A stretch of 64,000 nucleotides of DNA, taken from the NCBI GenBank assembly GCA_002049455.2, contig KV918773.1:62001-126000 (forward strand), given 5' to 3'. Positions 35,241-46,890 of the stretch are shown here, piece after piece. The DNA comes from Porphyra umbilicalis (taxonomy: Eukaryota; Rhodophyta; Bangiophyceae; Bangiales; Bangiaceae). Below the pieces are notes generated by a model, which was not told where the DNA came from, made no database searches, and was given only the letters and a program-made list of their open reading frames with translations. The position numbers were made by a program, and so were the translations under genes. How positions within the stretch are numbered: the stretch's first letter is position 1; each line of letters opens with the position of its first letter.

Positions 35241-36736
35241 TGTCGCGGGTGGTCTAGTCTTCAGTTGCTGAAGCTCTGGTGCCCGTTGCGGTCGAGGCGC
35301 GAAGTGTCAGGGAGCGTCGTGGCAGGAGTCGAATTGAATCCGAGTTTGCCGGAAGCGGATATTCTGGCCGCGAGGCAGCAAGCGCCGTTTACTCAACGCA
35401 AGACTGCTCTGAGTAATTTTTAGATGTCAATTTGATTTAGTCCAAGCCCTACCATGCGTATATTGTGAGTAGCTGTTTTCACAGGTGTAACTGTCTGAGC
35501 TCCCGTACCCGTAGGCAGCAAGGCGGCTGGCACCCACACTCAAATAAACAATTGAGTAGAGAGCCGTGGGTATCTATCAATTCCGACCGACAGCGGAGTT
35601 AAAGCCAGAAGAGCGCGCCATTTGAGTGCAATTTCAGCTCCGCTAAGTACCAGATGATCTTTGGACTTGATTTAAATACTACAACGGTTCTAGTTGGCGT
35701 GGATTCTCCGAACCGTGGTGAACTCGCCAAGAGGCGCCCGATAGAATTCTCACGCGAGCCGTTGAACACGCCGCAAACAGGGTGACTCACGTGACGGAAG
35801 CGATCCGACATGCTTGGGAAAAATAGGCGCTTGGCGCTGGTCAAGGTCGGCAGCTGATCCAAGTCATTCAATTTGAGAATTGATTTGTCCCCGTGTTCTC
35901 AAGGTATATTTCGTATTGATACACGTGAAGTTATACGTGGCCAGCACTTGAACTCGAATTAAACCATTTGTACATACCGTGCCCGAAGCTGAAAACGATA
36001 CTTACGATAGGGCCTGATTCAGTCCGGATGCTAATGCGAGTGAAGACACGCTAGTTCCTCACCGATAGTACGATCTGGGTACAGAGATGTCACAGCGCGC
36101 CTTTTGACTGCCGTGCTTTCTTGTGCCACTATTGCACTTCGTCTTGCTCCATCTGTCGGCTCCACCCGTACCCACCTTTTTCAGCCAACCCCAGCGGAAT
36201 GCCCCGGCCGGCAGCAGGCATCAGCCACCCCTACATGTGGATTTTTGGGACGTTGGCTGTTGTGAAGCGGCATTTCCAGCACGGTTTTTGGGCGCCTCCT
36301 CGCTTCCTTTTGCGTCTGACAATGGCGCCAACGATGATGACAGGTATGCAACAAGCGGCACTGTGACAAACTCGAAAACACTCACGATACATGGCGCCAC
36401 CGACGAGACGGACGACGCGTTGTCCCCCCAAAATGTATATCACGCGACGGCAATCTTAGCAGAGCCGTGACAGCCGCTGCAGGCGGAGAGACCGCCCCTC
36501 CTCCGCGACGATGACGGCGGCGGCCTCTTCGTTTGATGGCGGTTCGCAGTCTTCGGTAATGACGAGCGTGTTTGTAAGCTCGACAGGTACGCCTGCGTGG
36601 AGTGGTTATTCTTTGGCACAGCTGTCCCGAGCAAGTGGCTGATAAACAGTTGTGTTCCACCAATGTAGGCGCTTAAACCACTTTACATGTCATCCCAGCC
36701 CTGCATGTCCTTCTCGCTCTTGGTCTGCACCCTAAC
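35241..36736. other. AT-richer region, no confident gene
   Basis: Base composition drops toward AT. A 90-codon minus-strand frame (35599-35871, beginning MNDLDQLPTL) has a protein-like composition but no motif. Nothing else is visible up to the LTR element at 36737. Confidence 0.4.
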
Positions 36737-37208
36737 TGTAGTACTACGCCGAGGCGTTGTACTCGCGGCTGTGGGCGCTGGTGCTCGGAAGCCGGGTGGT
36801 CGGTGGTGTGTCGCCTTTGTGGCGTGCCACTGCGGCGTGTGAGCGCGTGCGGCGCACGTGTCTGGGTGAGCTCGTCGGATTGTCCGGTGCTGACAGCGGG
36901 GCGTGTCAATCCAGATTGGGTAGTGTCATGCATTGAAGGGAATTATCTGTATCGCAGGTATTTGGCAGCGCTGGACCGGTCCAACTAGTGGCCCCGGTCC
37001 CCGCGCAGCGGTTTCCGCCCTTTAAGGACGAAGGGCGACGACGGTGGGAGGCACCGTCGTCTCCGGCCAGTAAACCGTGCCTGTTTGTCTTGGCGTTTCG
37101 GTCGGCCTGACTTTCTGGACCTCGAGTCCCATAGCGGCTGACGCACGAGCGGCTAGGACGGCCGGTACTTCTCTCCTCTCCGAGGCGATCGCGATTCATT
37201 GTACTACA
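36737..37208 (+). repeat. 5' LTR of the non-autonomous element
   Basis: 472 bp, TGTAGTACTAC ... CATTGTACTACA. Differs from the 3' LTR mainly in the first 40 bases and at about nine scattered sites. Confidence 0.9.
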
Positions 37209-37210
37209 TT

Positions 37211-37230
37211 TGGCGCTCCGGGTAGGACTC
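37211..37230 (+). promoter_or_regulatory. Primer-binding site
   Basis: TGGCGCTCCGGGTAGGACTC begins two bases after the LTR. Its complement ends in CCA preceded by a plausible acceptor stem (CCGGAGC) and T-stem (CCTAC) of a tRNA. Confidence 0.75.
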
Positions 37231-38249
37231 TGGCATTGGTAGCGCGGTGCTGGGGACGAACCATTTTGGTGCAGAGATCGCGTGACCCCAGAAAGGTTGT
37301 CTTGGGTGCGAATTGGTCGGTCGAGCGACGACGTCCTGAGGCACAGTGCTTTCTGTTGTCTTTTCGGATTGCGGATCTTCCTCTACTTTCCTGCTCAACG
37401 ATATCGCGTGGTAGATCGACATGCCTGACAAGCATCAAGAGCTACCACGCCATCGGCGGGAGACGACGGCACGCTGGCGCGGCCAACCCGGGACCCGGGA
37501 TTTCGGCAGAGGGTCGGCCTCGGCTTGGAGGCGGTGGTACGGCGGTAGATGAATTGGACTCCCAATTCGAGGACCCCGGCCATACGCCGACCAACGGGAC
37601 TCGTCCCCCCCTCATCTCGAACGGGTGGCTGCGGGCACGGTGTGCCGCGATGGCCGCCAGGGGGCCTCCAACCAAACCCTGGAATCAAGGCTCGCCGGGC
37701 TATGGGACGTTGGGCCTTTCCCATTGGGGTCCGGGTGACGTCAAGCGGTGCTTGGCCGGTGAGCTGTGTCGGTTGTGGCGATGGATCTAACAATTTCATC
37801 CCGACCGCGCCGCGGTACGATTGAGATGGCGTCCTCGGCGCTGAACTACGGTACTGTGCCGGATAGGCGACCAGGAAGGCGGCAGGTCTCAGCGTTGGAG
37901 CGCTTTCCCAGGAATTCTTGGCGAGGTCATCGACGGAGGAGCGTGAGGCGGATGAAGACCAAGAATATTGGCGTGGTCGTCACCATCGGTGTCTTCCCCC
38001 GGCGTTGCAGGAATTGTGGGTGGGGCTTTGCCCGCAGCAGCCCATCCCGGTGATAACGCCCTGTCAAGTTTCTCGGAGAACATCCGGCCCCACGCGGGGT
38101 ACTTCGGCAGACAGCGCTAATAAGCTGCGACAAGGACCGGGCAAGATAAGAAGCGACTAGTATCGCGCAACGCGAGAGAGAGAGGAAGCAGATATTGGAG
38201 CGAGTGCAAGACACAAGGGGGGCTGCTGCCACAACGACGACGAGCCATC

Positions 38250-39600
38250 GAGATCCGCAATGCCGCCGGCGATGACGGCAAGTGGTCACCGGCGGCACCG
38301 CCGATTTCGGATCCGCAGCCGTAGCCGGCGGTCATCGACGTGGTCTTCCTCTTCCCCCGACGCGACATCGGGCCGACGGAACCGGCCCCGCCGGCAGGCA
38401 TGTCTACAAGACGCCCTTCTCGGGTGGGCGCTGATTGGTGACCAGCGCTCCGCCTCGGAGGGGGGGGTGCCGGCTCGCAGCGATGCGTGGTGGGGCGGCG
38501 GAGCCGGCACGGTCGGCTCCGTTGAGGAGGGGGAGGGGCGACGCCCGTGCCGGACGTCGGCGCACGCGGCATGTCTGTCCCTGTGTCGTAGGGACGACCG
38601 CGAGGGCAGAAGCCCAGCGGCGGTTGACGGCCCTGAGCGGGATTGTCGCTCGTTAGCAACGCAGGGCATCCCCGAGGACGGATGGTCGTCGACGACGGCG
38701 GCGGCGCGCCGGCGGCGTCGACGGCCAAGTCGTTGACGGCGACCGATCTAGGGAGTCGTCGACGCGGTCGGATTCGGCGGCGCGACGGGCGGACATCGGC
38801 GTCGCCGTCGTCTTCCGCTAACCCCAGATCGGGCCTTCGGAACCGGCCCCGCAGGCACGCATACCTACGAGACCCCCTTCTCGGGCGGGCGCTGATTGGT
38901 GACCAGCGCCCCGCCCCGGAGGGCGAGGGTCGGCTCGGAGCCATGCATGCTCGCGGCGGCAAAGCCGCCACGGTCGGCTCCGTTGAGGAGGGGGAGGGGC
39001 GACGCCCATGCCGGGCGTCGGCGCACGCGGCCTGTCCGTTTCCGTGTTCTGAGGACGACGGCGCGGGCCCGGGCATGTTGACGGGGGACGGCCCTGAAAG
39101 GGATTGACGCGCGTTGGCAGCGCGGGGGCATCTTCGAGGACGCATGGTTGTCAACGACGGCGAAGGCGCGTCGGCAGCCTCGAGAACTCAGTCGCTGACG
39201 GCGAGCAGTAAACGGCGTCGTCGACGCCAAATGATTTGGCGGCGCGACGGGCGGACATCGGCGTCACCGTCCTCTTCCCCCGACCCGAGATCGAGCCAAC
39301 GGAACCGGCCTCTCCGGCTCGCGTAGGAACTAGCCGTCTCTCTGGAGTGGGCGCTGATTCGTGACCAGCGCCCCGCTTCGCAGGAGGTGGGTCGGCTCGC
39401 AGCGATGCGTGCCTGGGGCGGCAGAGCCGCCACGGTTGGCTCCGTTGAGGAGGGGAAGAGGCGACGCCCGTGCCTGGCGTCAGCGCATGCGGCCTGTCCG
39501 TCCCCGTGTTCTCAGGAAGACGGCGCGGGCCCGGGCACGTCAACGGGTGACGACCCTGAAAGCGACTGAGTCGGGGCGGGGTCGACGCGGCCAGATTTGG
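38250..39600. repeat. 461-bp tandem array, about three copies
   Basis: Landmarks CTGATT(G/C)GTGACCAGCG at 38431, 38892 and 39354, and the CCCTGA(A/G)-G-GA-TG block, repeat every 461-462 bp. Units are roughly 80% alike. A degenerate fourth start (GCTGATTGGTGACGGGCAGC) lies near 39750. The minus strand is open across most of two units (345 codons from 39154), Arg/Pro/Ser-rich and without a domain. Confidence 0.85.
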
Positions 39601-40510
39601 TGGAACCATGGTCGATCAACAACGTCGCCGCCTACCTTCTGCCTGACATGGAACTGAATAAGGTGCGATTCTGACGCGGTCGGTGCCGGACAGCCCCGAT
39701 GGGTCGGGCGCTCATTGCAGCGAGCGCCTGAACCGAAAGAGGGCGAATGCTGATTGGTGACGGGCAGCCGACCCGATCTCAGAAATGCGTCTAGTCGGCG
39801 TTGCGCACGGGGTGCGTTGCTGGGCTGGTCTTCGCAAATCAACGGCGACGAGGTCGCACGAGAAGCGCGCCGTGGTCCTGGCGGCGCACGACCGGGACCT
39901 CAAGCAATACGCGACACCATCGTGGCCGGCGCAAACTGCACGTCTTCGTCTACCCCCCGTCGTTGTCGGCGGGCCCGGTGACGCCCAGGGGGAGGTCTTC
40001 CCGTCGTCCGATTTGCGCTGCGACGACGGCGGCGCGGGCTCCGCGAGGCGCGCTTTCCCCCTGGCGTAGAGGTAAGTCGGGGGCCGCAATGCCCTCGGCG
40101 TGAGGGCGCGCCGCTCCTGGCGGGCGGCGGCGGCGGCGGCAATGACAAGGTGCTTCTGCCGGCGCGACGCTGGGGCGCGGCGGCGTCGTTGCACGATTGC
40201 CGGTCCTCTACGGCGGCGCCGCTGGATCGACGCTGCTCCAGTGGGCGTGCGTGCTTCCCAACGGGCTCGGCGCGGCGCCCTCTTCTTCCTCCGCCGTGGG
40301 TGGGCGATGTTTGCCTACCTCGCCGGGGGCCTTCCCGGCGTTGGTTGCGGATGCCGACGGCCGGATCGGGTGCGCGACGGCATGGCCTTTCCTCCTGAGA
40401 TAGGGGGATTCAGGTGGCCGCCACGACTTTGGCGGTTCTCTTGTTCCCCTGTCCTGCGCGTCGATGCGCTGTAGACCGTCTCCGTCGTGCAACGCGGACG
40501 CCGCAGTCTT

Positions 40511-40522
40511 AGATGATGGAGA
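40511..40522 (+). promoter_or_regulatory. Candidate polypurine tract
   Basis: AGATGATGGAGA (one T pair aside, all purine) abuts the 3' LTR, where the plus-strand primer of reverse transcription is expected. Confidence 0.5.
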
Positions 40523-40995
40523 TGTTGTACTACTCCAGAGGCGTCGTTCTCGTGGCTGTGGGCGCTGGTGCTCGGAAGCCGGGTGGTCGGTGGTGTGTCG
40601 CCTTTGTGGCGTGCCACTGCGGCGTGTGAGCGCGTGCGGCGCACGTGTCTGGGTGAGCTCGTCGGATTGTCCGGTGCTGACAGCGGGGCGTGTCAATCCA
40701 GATTGGGTAGTGTCATTCATTGGAGGGAATTATCTGTATCGCAGGTATTTGACAGCGCTGGACCGGGCCAACTAGTGGCCCCGGTCCCCGCGCAGCGGTT
40801 TCCGCCCTTTACGGACGAAGGGCGACGACGGTGGGAGGCACCGTCGTCTCCGGCCAGTAAACCGTGCCTGTTTGTCTTGGCGTTTCGGTCGGCCTGACTT
40901 CCTGGACCTCGAGTCCCACAGCGGCTGACGCACGAGCGGCTACGACGGCCGGTACTTCTCTCCTCTCCGAGGTGATCGCGATTCATTGTACTACA
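40523..40995 (+). repeat. 3' LTR of the non-autonomous element
   Basis: 473 bp, TGTTGTACTAC ... CATTGTACTACA, followed by the CTAAC duplication. Confidence 0.9.
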
Positions 40996-41030
40996 CTAAC
41001 GTCGCAAGCGGCACACTCACGCCGACTGGG

Positions 41031-42741
41031 CAGTCAGAGGCGACAAGTGCCCGGCCCTGCTGGTCCGTCGGCACGTGCAGAGGAGAAGCACTCGAATGAA
41101 TCGTCCAAAACCATGGCACGCAGAGCTTCAGCAAACGCATCTCGCACGCCCACTGTCCGCATGTGCCGCCAAGTGTTGGTAAACGCATGTAGCACGGTAC
41201 CAGCCATGACAAACCGACTAAGACACCCGAACACCCGCACACAGTGTTTGGGTTGCCCGTCGTGCGGGAGGCCGTCGGCGAACACATTGCGCTCGAAGCG
41301 CAATGCGTTGAAGTCGTGGGCCTGCGCGTCGTCCATGTCAGGGACCATGCCATCCGGCTGCACCATGCGGGCCATGACGCCAGGCAGCTGCGTGTTGCAC
41401 GAGTGGTACAAGACCTTCTCGTACAGAACCCGTGTGCCACCACCCATGCACTCTCGGTTGACCGACATCAACCATGTCAACAGCACACCACGCCGGCGAG
41501 CGCCCGAGTCGTCTGCTATGCCCCGCCAGATGCAATCGAACAGAAAGGGCGTCGCCTGCATGCTGAACCGCTGCAAAACACGGACGGCGACCAAGATGTG
41601 CCACAGCTTGACGTGGTACCGTCGGAAGCAGTTCGTAGTCACTGGGGTGTACGCCAACAGCAACGTGCAAACGTCCGTCGACGCCACAGAATCATCGAGC
41701 AAAATCTCGATGGCCTCCTCGAGGCCAATCGCTATGAGCTTGCGGAGCCTGTCCGCGGGTAGGCAGGCGCACATTGCCGCGTCGATGATGGTGGCCTGCT
41801 CGTTCTCATACTCCATGGTGACGTCGCGGTGGGGCACACACAGGGCCAAAGACGGGGGCAGCGGTGCGGGCTGTGACACCGGCAGCACACAGAGTTAGGA
41901 GAGGTTAAAACAAATTCGAGGGAGGGGGGAGGTGAACAGGCTCCGACAGCCGACGTGGGGTGCGGGCCGGCGGCACTGACAGCAGACATGTGGTGCGGAA
42001 GGGTGGCACCCGCACTCGTTGGAACCGACCAGCGCCAGGTTCTGATTTCAGCGTGCGGTTATGAGCAAGCCGGTTTCATAGCAATGAGATAAAATTGCAG
42101 CACAGGGCCCGTCTCCTTAAGGACCGCGCGCCACCTCCAGATCAAAAACGCTCCAGGGGAACAAGCCAAAGCTGCAGAGTGTCCGCTCGGTCGGAAAGCA
42201 CCGCCCAGATGGCTCAAAACAAAGAGGACGGCAGCCATTGCTGGGTCAGGACGCACGCAAGTATGCGCTAGCATGCCCTCAAAGAGGGTGCGCGGGGCCT
42301 GTCGGGTGGCCAGAGAATGTCAGCGCGAGGGGCTGCAGCTCGAATTTGATAAGCAAGCCATCAAAAAAGAGAGGGGGCGCGGGGAGCTCTGCGATCATCG
42401 CCCGAGGGTGAGGTGTTGGTGACAGCCACGCACAAGAGACCGTTGCGCTGACGTCGGTGACTTCAGCTGTAGCAGTGCATACCAGGTGGAGGTCGACGGC
42501 CACACTGCGCAGTGCAGCTCGTTGCTGAGTCCAGCACGGGCCCGTGTTTCCATCGCATTCTTCGTAAACGCTCGTTGAACATGGGTGTTGTCTCGCACGC
42601 TAAGAGTATCTTCTCGTATCCCGTCCTCTCAACTCGTTCAGGCGTGCTGGCGACACAATGAAGACGTCGCCGAGAGCGTTGGGAAGTCCATTCAAGTGCT
42701 TTCAAGTGCGACTTGGTGCGCTTAGTGGCTGCCTTGTTCAA
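41031..42741 (-). CDS. Hypothetical protein, at least two exons
   Basis: The main exon (41888-41031) is a long frame with ordinary amino-acid composition, unlike the low-complexity ORFs nearby. It contains MEYENEQATIIDAAMCA, LRKLIAIGLEEAIEILL, YHVKLWHILVAVRVLQRF, FLFDCIWRGIADDSGARR, LYEKVLYHSCNTQLPG and VMAGTVLHAFTNTWRHM, mostly amphipathic helices. A TGA ends it 35 bp from the LTR element. An acceptor (GTGTCACAG) lies at its start. An upstream block (42741 to about 42487: KRTKSHLKALEW, YEKILLACETTP, FNERLRRMRWKHG) ending at a GTATGC donor is probably an earlier exon; I could not prove the phase. No family is recognised. A helical repeat protein or a transposon accessory protein are both possible. 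Confidence 0.45.
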
Positions 42742-43169
42742 TACGACAGCTGAGCCGATTACGACAAGAAATGCGCAAAAAAGACAACATTGTGCAGCGC
42801 ACGAGCTGAAGAAAGGTCGCGAGCACTCAGAACCGGTGGGTTGAAGACAACGGGCAGTGCTCGCAGCTTGACTTGTCGCTCAAAACATCTGTTGGCACTC
42901 GACAATGAACAGAAGAGGGCGCGTGGAGGGCACGTAGAACTCTTGACTGGGCCCTGGCGGCCGCCTTCGCCGAGTTTGCCTACGTTCCCTTCCGTCCACT
43001 GCCACACGGGGCGCCAACATATCGCGCGGCGGCGCCGTCGGGTGCTCTCGGAGGCTGTGCCGGCGGATGGGAGGTTGTGGGTGGGGGGGAATACCGGGAG
43101 AGCGGCCGCCCCCGTCAAGGGGCGCGCCAGAAGCGGCGCGGCGTGTTCAGCTCTGCTCGGGAATTCCAT
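42742..43169. other. No recognisable gene
   Basis: Between the hypothetical gene and copia-1. Open frames on both strands lack motifs. Confidence 0.4.
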
Positions 43170-43562
43170 TGAAGCTATACTTACGCGCGGGCTCTTGGTG
43201 CCTCAAGCTCGTGTACTGGTTGGCATTCCATTTTGTATGACTTGTACTTGTCTGTACTTGATTCGTGTATCTCTTGGTAGGTTCCCCCTTTCTTGTGGTG
43301 AGCTCGAGGAGATCGTGCGTGGCGTGGTGACTGGATCGTGCGGCGGAGGGTGGCTTAGCACAGACGAGGCGCATGCTCCGCTTTTGGAGGTGCGCCGCAG
43401 GCCCTGCACACACAGAGAGTGGAAGTATCTGGGGGAGCACTGAGAGGGCTTCTTTTTTGCGACTGGCAGAGGGGTCTCTTGGGGTATATCAGGAGGTCCC
43501 AGTGGGTACAAGACTGCAATCCAAAATAATAACGAATCCACCTATCTATCTCCTGCTTCACA
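43170..43562 (+). repeat. copia-1 5' LTR (start uncertain)
   Basis: The right edge is set by the primer site at 43563; the LTR ends CTTCACA. The left edge is a guess: TGAAGC at 43170 mirrors GCTTCA near the right end. A TATATC box-like element lies near 43483. Confidence 0.4.
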
Positions 43563-43576
43563 GGTAATGGGCCCAG
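43563..43576 (+). promoter_or_regulatory. copia-1 primer-binding site (half-tRNA iMet type)
   Basis: GGTAATGGGCCCAG, one base different from the copia-2 site GGTTATGGGCCCAG. The latter is the primer site known from Drosophila copia, complementary to the anticodon arm of initiator tRNA-Met. Confidence 0.75.
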
Positions 43577-44958
43577 CTGTCGCTGGTGGTCACTGTCGTC
43601 TTCCCTGTGGTCGCCGGTCGGACGACGTTGCTCGGGATGCGGTGTGTGCCGGCGTCACGCTGGTGGATACCGCCGTCGACGTCGTCAGTGCGGCGCTTGG
43701 TCGCGCCGCTGTCGTCAACATGTCGGACAACGGCCGCTTTAGCGCCCCGCGGCTCGCGCAGCTGGACGAAGAATACAGGTTGTGGGCAGCGTTTCGACGT
43801 GCGCATCTTAAGAAAGAGAATCTGTGGACGGCCGTTGTGACGGACCGCCCTCCTTCTGGCTCGGTCGAAAAGAAGTCCGACCCGGTGGTCGAAGCGTAAA
43901 ACGCCATCAACGAGGCGGCGCTGGCGACCATCCAGATGTCGGTCAAGCCCGTGCATCTCAACATTGTCACGTCGGTTGACATGGCCAAGGAGGCGTGGGA
44001 TGCGCTCAAGGTCATTTTCGAGGCACGTGACAACGCGCGGCTGCTGCGGCTCGTGATCGAGCTGAGCAGCCTGAAGAAGAGCGTCGCCGAGAACATCATC
44101 AAGTTTGCGTCGCTCGCCAATATGACACAGGAAGAGCTTGCCATGCTCTGCAACCCGGTGGACGACAATACGCTCGCACTGCGTGCCTTGTCGAAGCTCC
44201 GGTCAGAGAACTTGACGCTCAGGACTGTCTTGAATAACAAGAACACCAAGCTCTTCATATCGGACGTGACGGCTGAGCTGCTGCAAGTGCAGCAGCGGAG
44301 CATTACCGATACCGCTTCCAAGTCTTCTGGCACTGTCAAGTCACAAGCCCTTGCGGCAGCGGCGCACAAGACGTCATTGGACAAGTAGTCGGTCGTGTGT
44401 TTCTACTGCAACAAGATAGGGCACACGCAGCGCCACTGCAACAAGAAGAAGGCGTACAAGGCCAAGGGCAAGGGCAAGCCCGGCGGTGGTCGTCGTGGAG
44501 GCGGCCACAGCGGCGGGCCCCACGCGGGTGCCGCTCTGGCTTTCACTGATCACACCGGCAATGCCGAAAGCAGTAAGGCTCACGGTAGCACACGCGAGTT
44601 ATTAACCTGGGTGCTCGACTCTGGCGCAACCAACCACATGACCACCGGCGATATGGGCTTCACCATCCACACGGCGGGACGCAGGGCCGAGGTCACCTTG
44701 ACCAATGGCGATAAGGTGCCCATCAAGAAGTTCGGCTACGCCTTTATGGACGTTTGCAAAGGGAACAGCAAGACGCGCATGTTACTTGTGGAGGCTATGC
44801 TTCTTCCGCTTCTTACCAGCAACCTGCTGTCGGTTCGAGCGGTCGACCGCAATCGAGGTGCGGTGGTGTTTGTCGACAACGCCTTCTACATCCTTGAGAC
44901 TGGGATGCTGTTCGCTCGAGCGGAGTGCTCGACAAGGCGCCGGTGGTCGGCAATGTGA
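43567..44958 (+). pseudogene. copia-1 Gag and protease
   Basis: One frame with stops at 43897 (TAA), 44386 (TAG) and 44956 (TGA). It contains a UBN2-type Gag core (RLAQLDEEYRLWAAFRRA, AKEAWDALKVIFEARD, LSKLRSENLTLRTVLNNK), a CCHC knuckle (CFYCNKIGHTQRHC, 44398), a Lys/Gly-rich linker and the protease motif VLDSGATNHM (44612). The Met at 43720 (NMSDNGRF) is a better Gag start than the leader frame. The frame is lost after 44958. Confidence 0.8.
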
Positions 44959-45044
44959 ACGACTTGGGGTAGTATGTGCTAAAGGTGACGCCGGTCAAAT
45001 CGTTGGCTAACGCCGCATCCACGCGTATAGCTGGGAAGGCTGAG

Positions 45045-45880
45045 CTTTGGCACTGTCGTGTCAGCCACTTGGGGTAAGAGAACCTCAAGCGGGCGGCCAC
45101 AATGGTCGACGGCATGCCGTCGTCAGTGGAAGACGCCAAGTGCGTTATTGGCACTGCGTGCGTGCCGTATCAGGACGGCAATATGGTGCAGGCGCCGAGC
45201 CCCTGCTGGGCGAAAACGAAGACCAAGTGCGAACTGGTGCACACCGACATTGGTGGCCCACTCACTGCGTCGCTGGGAGGTTTCATAGACTTTACGACGG
45301 CGCTGGAGGACTTCACGGGGCTCATCAGGGCAACGCCTATCAAGACAAAAGGGATGGCACTGCAGGTTCTCAAGACACGTTTCATGCAGCTTGGGACGCT
45401 GATGGGGGTAAAGATCAAGCGCGTCCGTCATGACGGTGCACAAGAGTACGTCACCGACGACCTCAAGGCATGGTACAAGGACAAGGGCATCACGTCGGAG
45501 AAGACAGTGCCGTACAAGTCACAGCAGAACGGCGAAGCGGAGGGGGTTAACTGCAAGCTGATGGAGCGCGTACGTGCTGCTCTGCTCGATGCCGGAGCGG
45601 AGGGACCCCTGCAAGATAAGGTGTCGGCCTCTGTCGTCAATATGCTCAACCGGTCCCTCAAGGCGGGGCTGGATGTGACACCGATGGAGGCTCTTACGAG
45701 TCGACGCCCAAATGTCGTGGGATTCCGCACTTGGGGGAGTCGGGCGTAGGAACTCAAACCCAAGAAGCAGCAGCGCAAGCTGGAGCCAAGGACCGACGTC
45801 GGCCGCTTTGTCTGCTACACGTTCGGTGGCAAGGCCTTCCGCATCCTCGAGGATGAGCCGAACCAACCAAACCTTCGAGC
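45045..45880 (+). pseudogene. copia-1 integrase
   Basis: GAG-pre-integrase zinc site LWHCRVSHLG (with TAA after it at about 45075), then the DDE core: ELVHTDIGGPL, VRHDGAQEYV and NGEAEGVN hold the three acidic residues. TAG at 45747 interrupts just before KKQQRKLEPR and VGRFVCYTFGGKAFRI, which continue the usual C-terminal part. A different frame from gag. Confidence 0.8.
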
Positions 45881-46329
45881 GTCGTGACGTGCTGATGGAC
45901 GAGAACCCGGCTAGGGTCGAGGCGTGGGCGGTCGGGTCAAGCGTTCATCCCCGGCTGAGATCTTGCTATGACGGCGACAAGGCTGAAGGCACGGAAGGGG
46001 CAATTGACATGCTCGACGCTGAACGCGGGAGAAACGACGAGTACGCTCTCGACGACACGTCTGACAGCAACGACAAAATCGGTCGTCCCTGCCTTCGCTG
46101 AAAATAGCGAGGGGGACATCGAGGACTCCCCGGATGGCTTGACACTGGCGGGCGGTCATGGACCTGCTACCTGTGACGGCGCCACACCTGGGCCTCGTCG
46201 TGAAAAGCGAAAGCCAGCTCTCAAACAAAATGGTGGGAGAAAGAACCCAAGGCGTACTTGGCAAGCGGTACCAAGATTGCGGCTAAGTCGGGCTGCGACC
46301 CACAGAAGCCCCCGGAAAACGAGAAGGAC

Positions 46330-46890
46330 GCGCATGCTTGCTCTGATTAGCCACGTTGGAATCAGGCCTTCAAGGAGGAGGTGGCAGCACACAAGAAGCT
46401 TGGCACCTGGTCCAGGATTAAGGTGAACAACAAGAAGCACAAGCCCATCATGACGCATATCGTGTTCGACAACAAGCACGACGCGGAGGGCAAGATGACG
46501 AGCTACAAGGCCCGTCTCGTGGCCCAAGGTTTTAACCAAGTGCCAAGGCGGCTTTTTGACGAGACGTGGGCGCCGGTGCCGAGCTCGGCTACCACACGGG
46601 CTCTTTTTGTTGTGGCTGCAGCCACAAGCTGGAAAGTCAACCATGTCGACGTCAAGACAGCCTTCCTAAACGCCAAGATGGACAAAGAAATGTGCATCAA
46701 CCTCCCGGACGGAATCATGCCGGAGGGCGTGGAGGAGATGTGTCTGCGTAACCTGGCGCTCTACGGGACAAAGAAGGCTGGGCGGCTGTGGGACAACAAA
46801 CTCGACACGCAGCTCAAGGAGATCGGTGCAGTGCGATCCAAGATAGACCCGTGCTTCTACGAGTGGTGCCACCCTGTGCACGATTGCGTC
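46330..46890 (+). pseudogene. copia-1 reverse transcriptase, 5' part
   Basis: RVT_2 landmarks: FKEEVAAHKKLGTW, SYKARLVAQGFNQ, FDETWAPVPSS, VDVKTAFLNAKMDKEM, ALYGTKKAGRLWDNKL and DPCFYEWCHP. It stops in the codons for HDCV at 46890, where the copia-2 LTR begins. Confidence 0.85.

Larger units (their letters stand above)
36737..40995 (+). mobile_element. Complete non-autonomous LTR retrotransposon
   Basis: Two direct repeats (36737-37208 and 40523-40995, about 96% identical by eye) begin TGT(A/T)GTACTAC and end TTGTACTACA, the mirrored termini of an LTR. The 5-mer CTAAC lies immediately before (36732-36736) and after (40996-41000). A tRNA-complementary site follows the left LTR, and a purine-rich AGATGATGGAGA precedes the right one. 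The 3.3-kb interior encodes no Gag, RT, integrase or RNase H that I can find; it holds a 461-bp tandem array. This is a LARD-like element that must be mobilised in trans. Confidence 0.9.

Noticed and set aside
36690-36730. Minus-strand exon (TKSEKDMQGWDDM) spliced to the 41-kb gene across the LTR element
   Set aside because: The main exon already ends in TGA at 41031-41033, and the splice would need a frame that exon does not use.
38117-39154. 345-codon antisense gene in the non-autonomous LTR element
   Set aside because: It runs across tandem repeats with Arg/Pro/Ser-rich composition and has no domain; openness follows from base composition.
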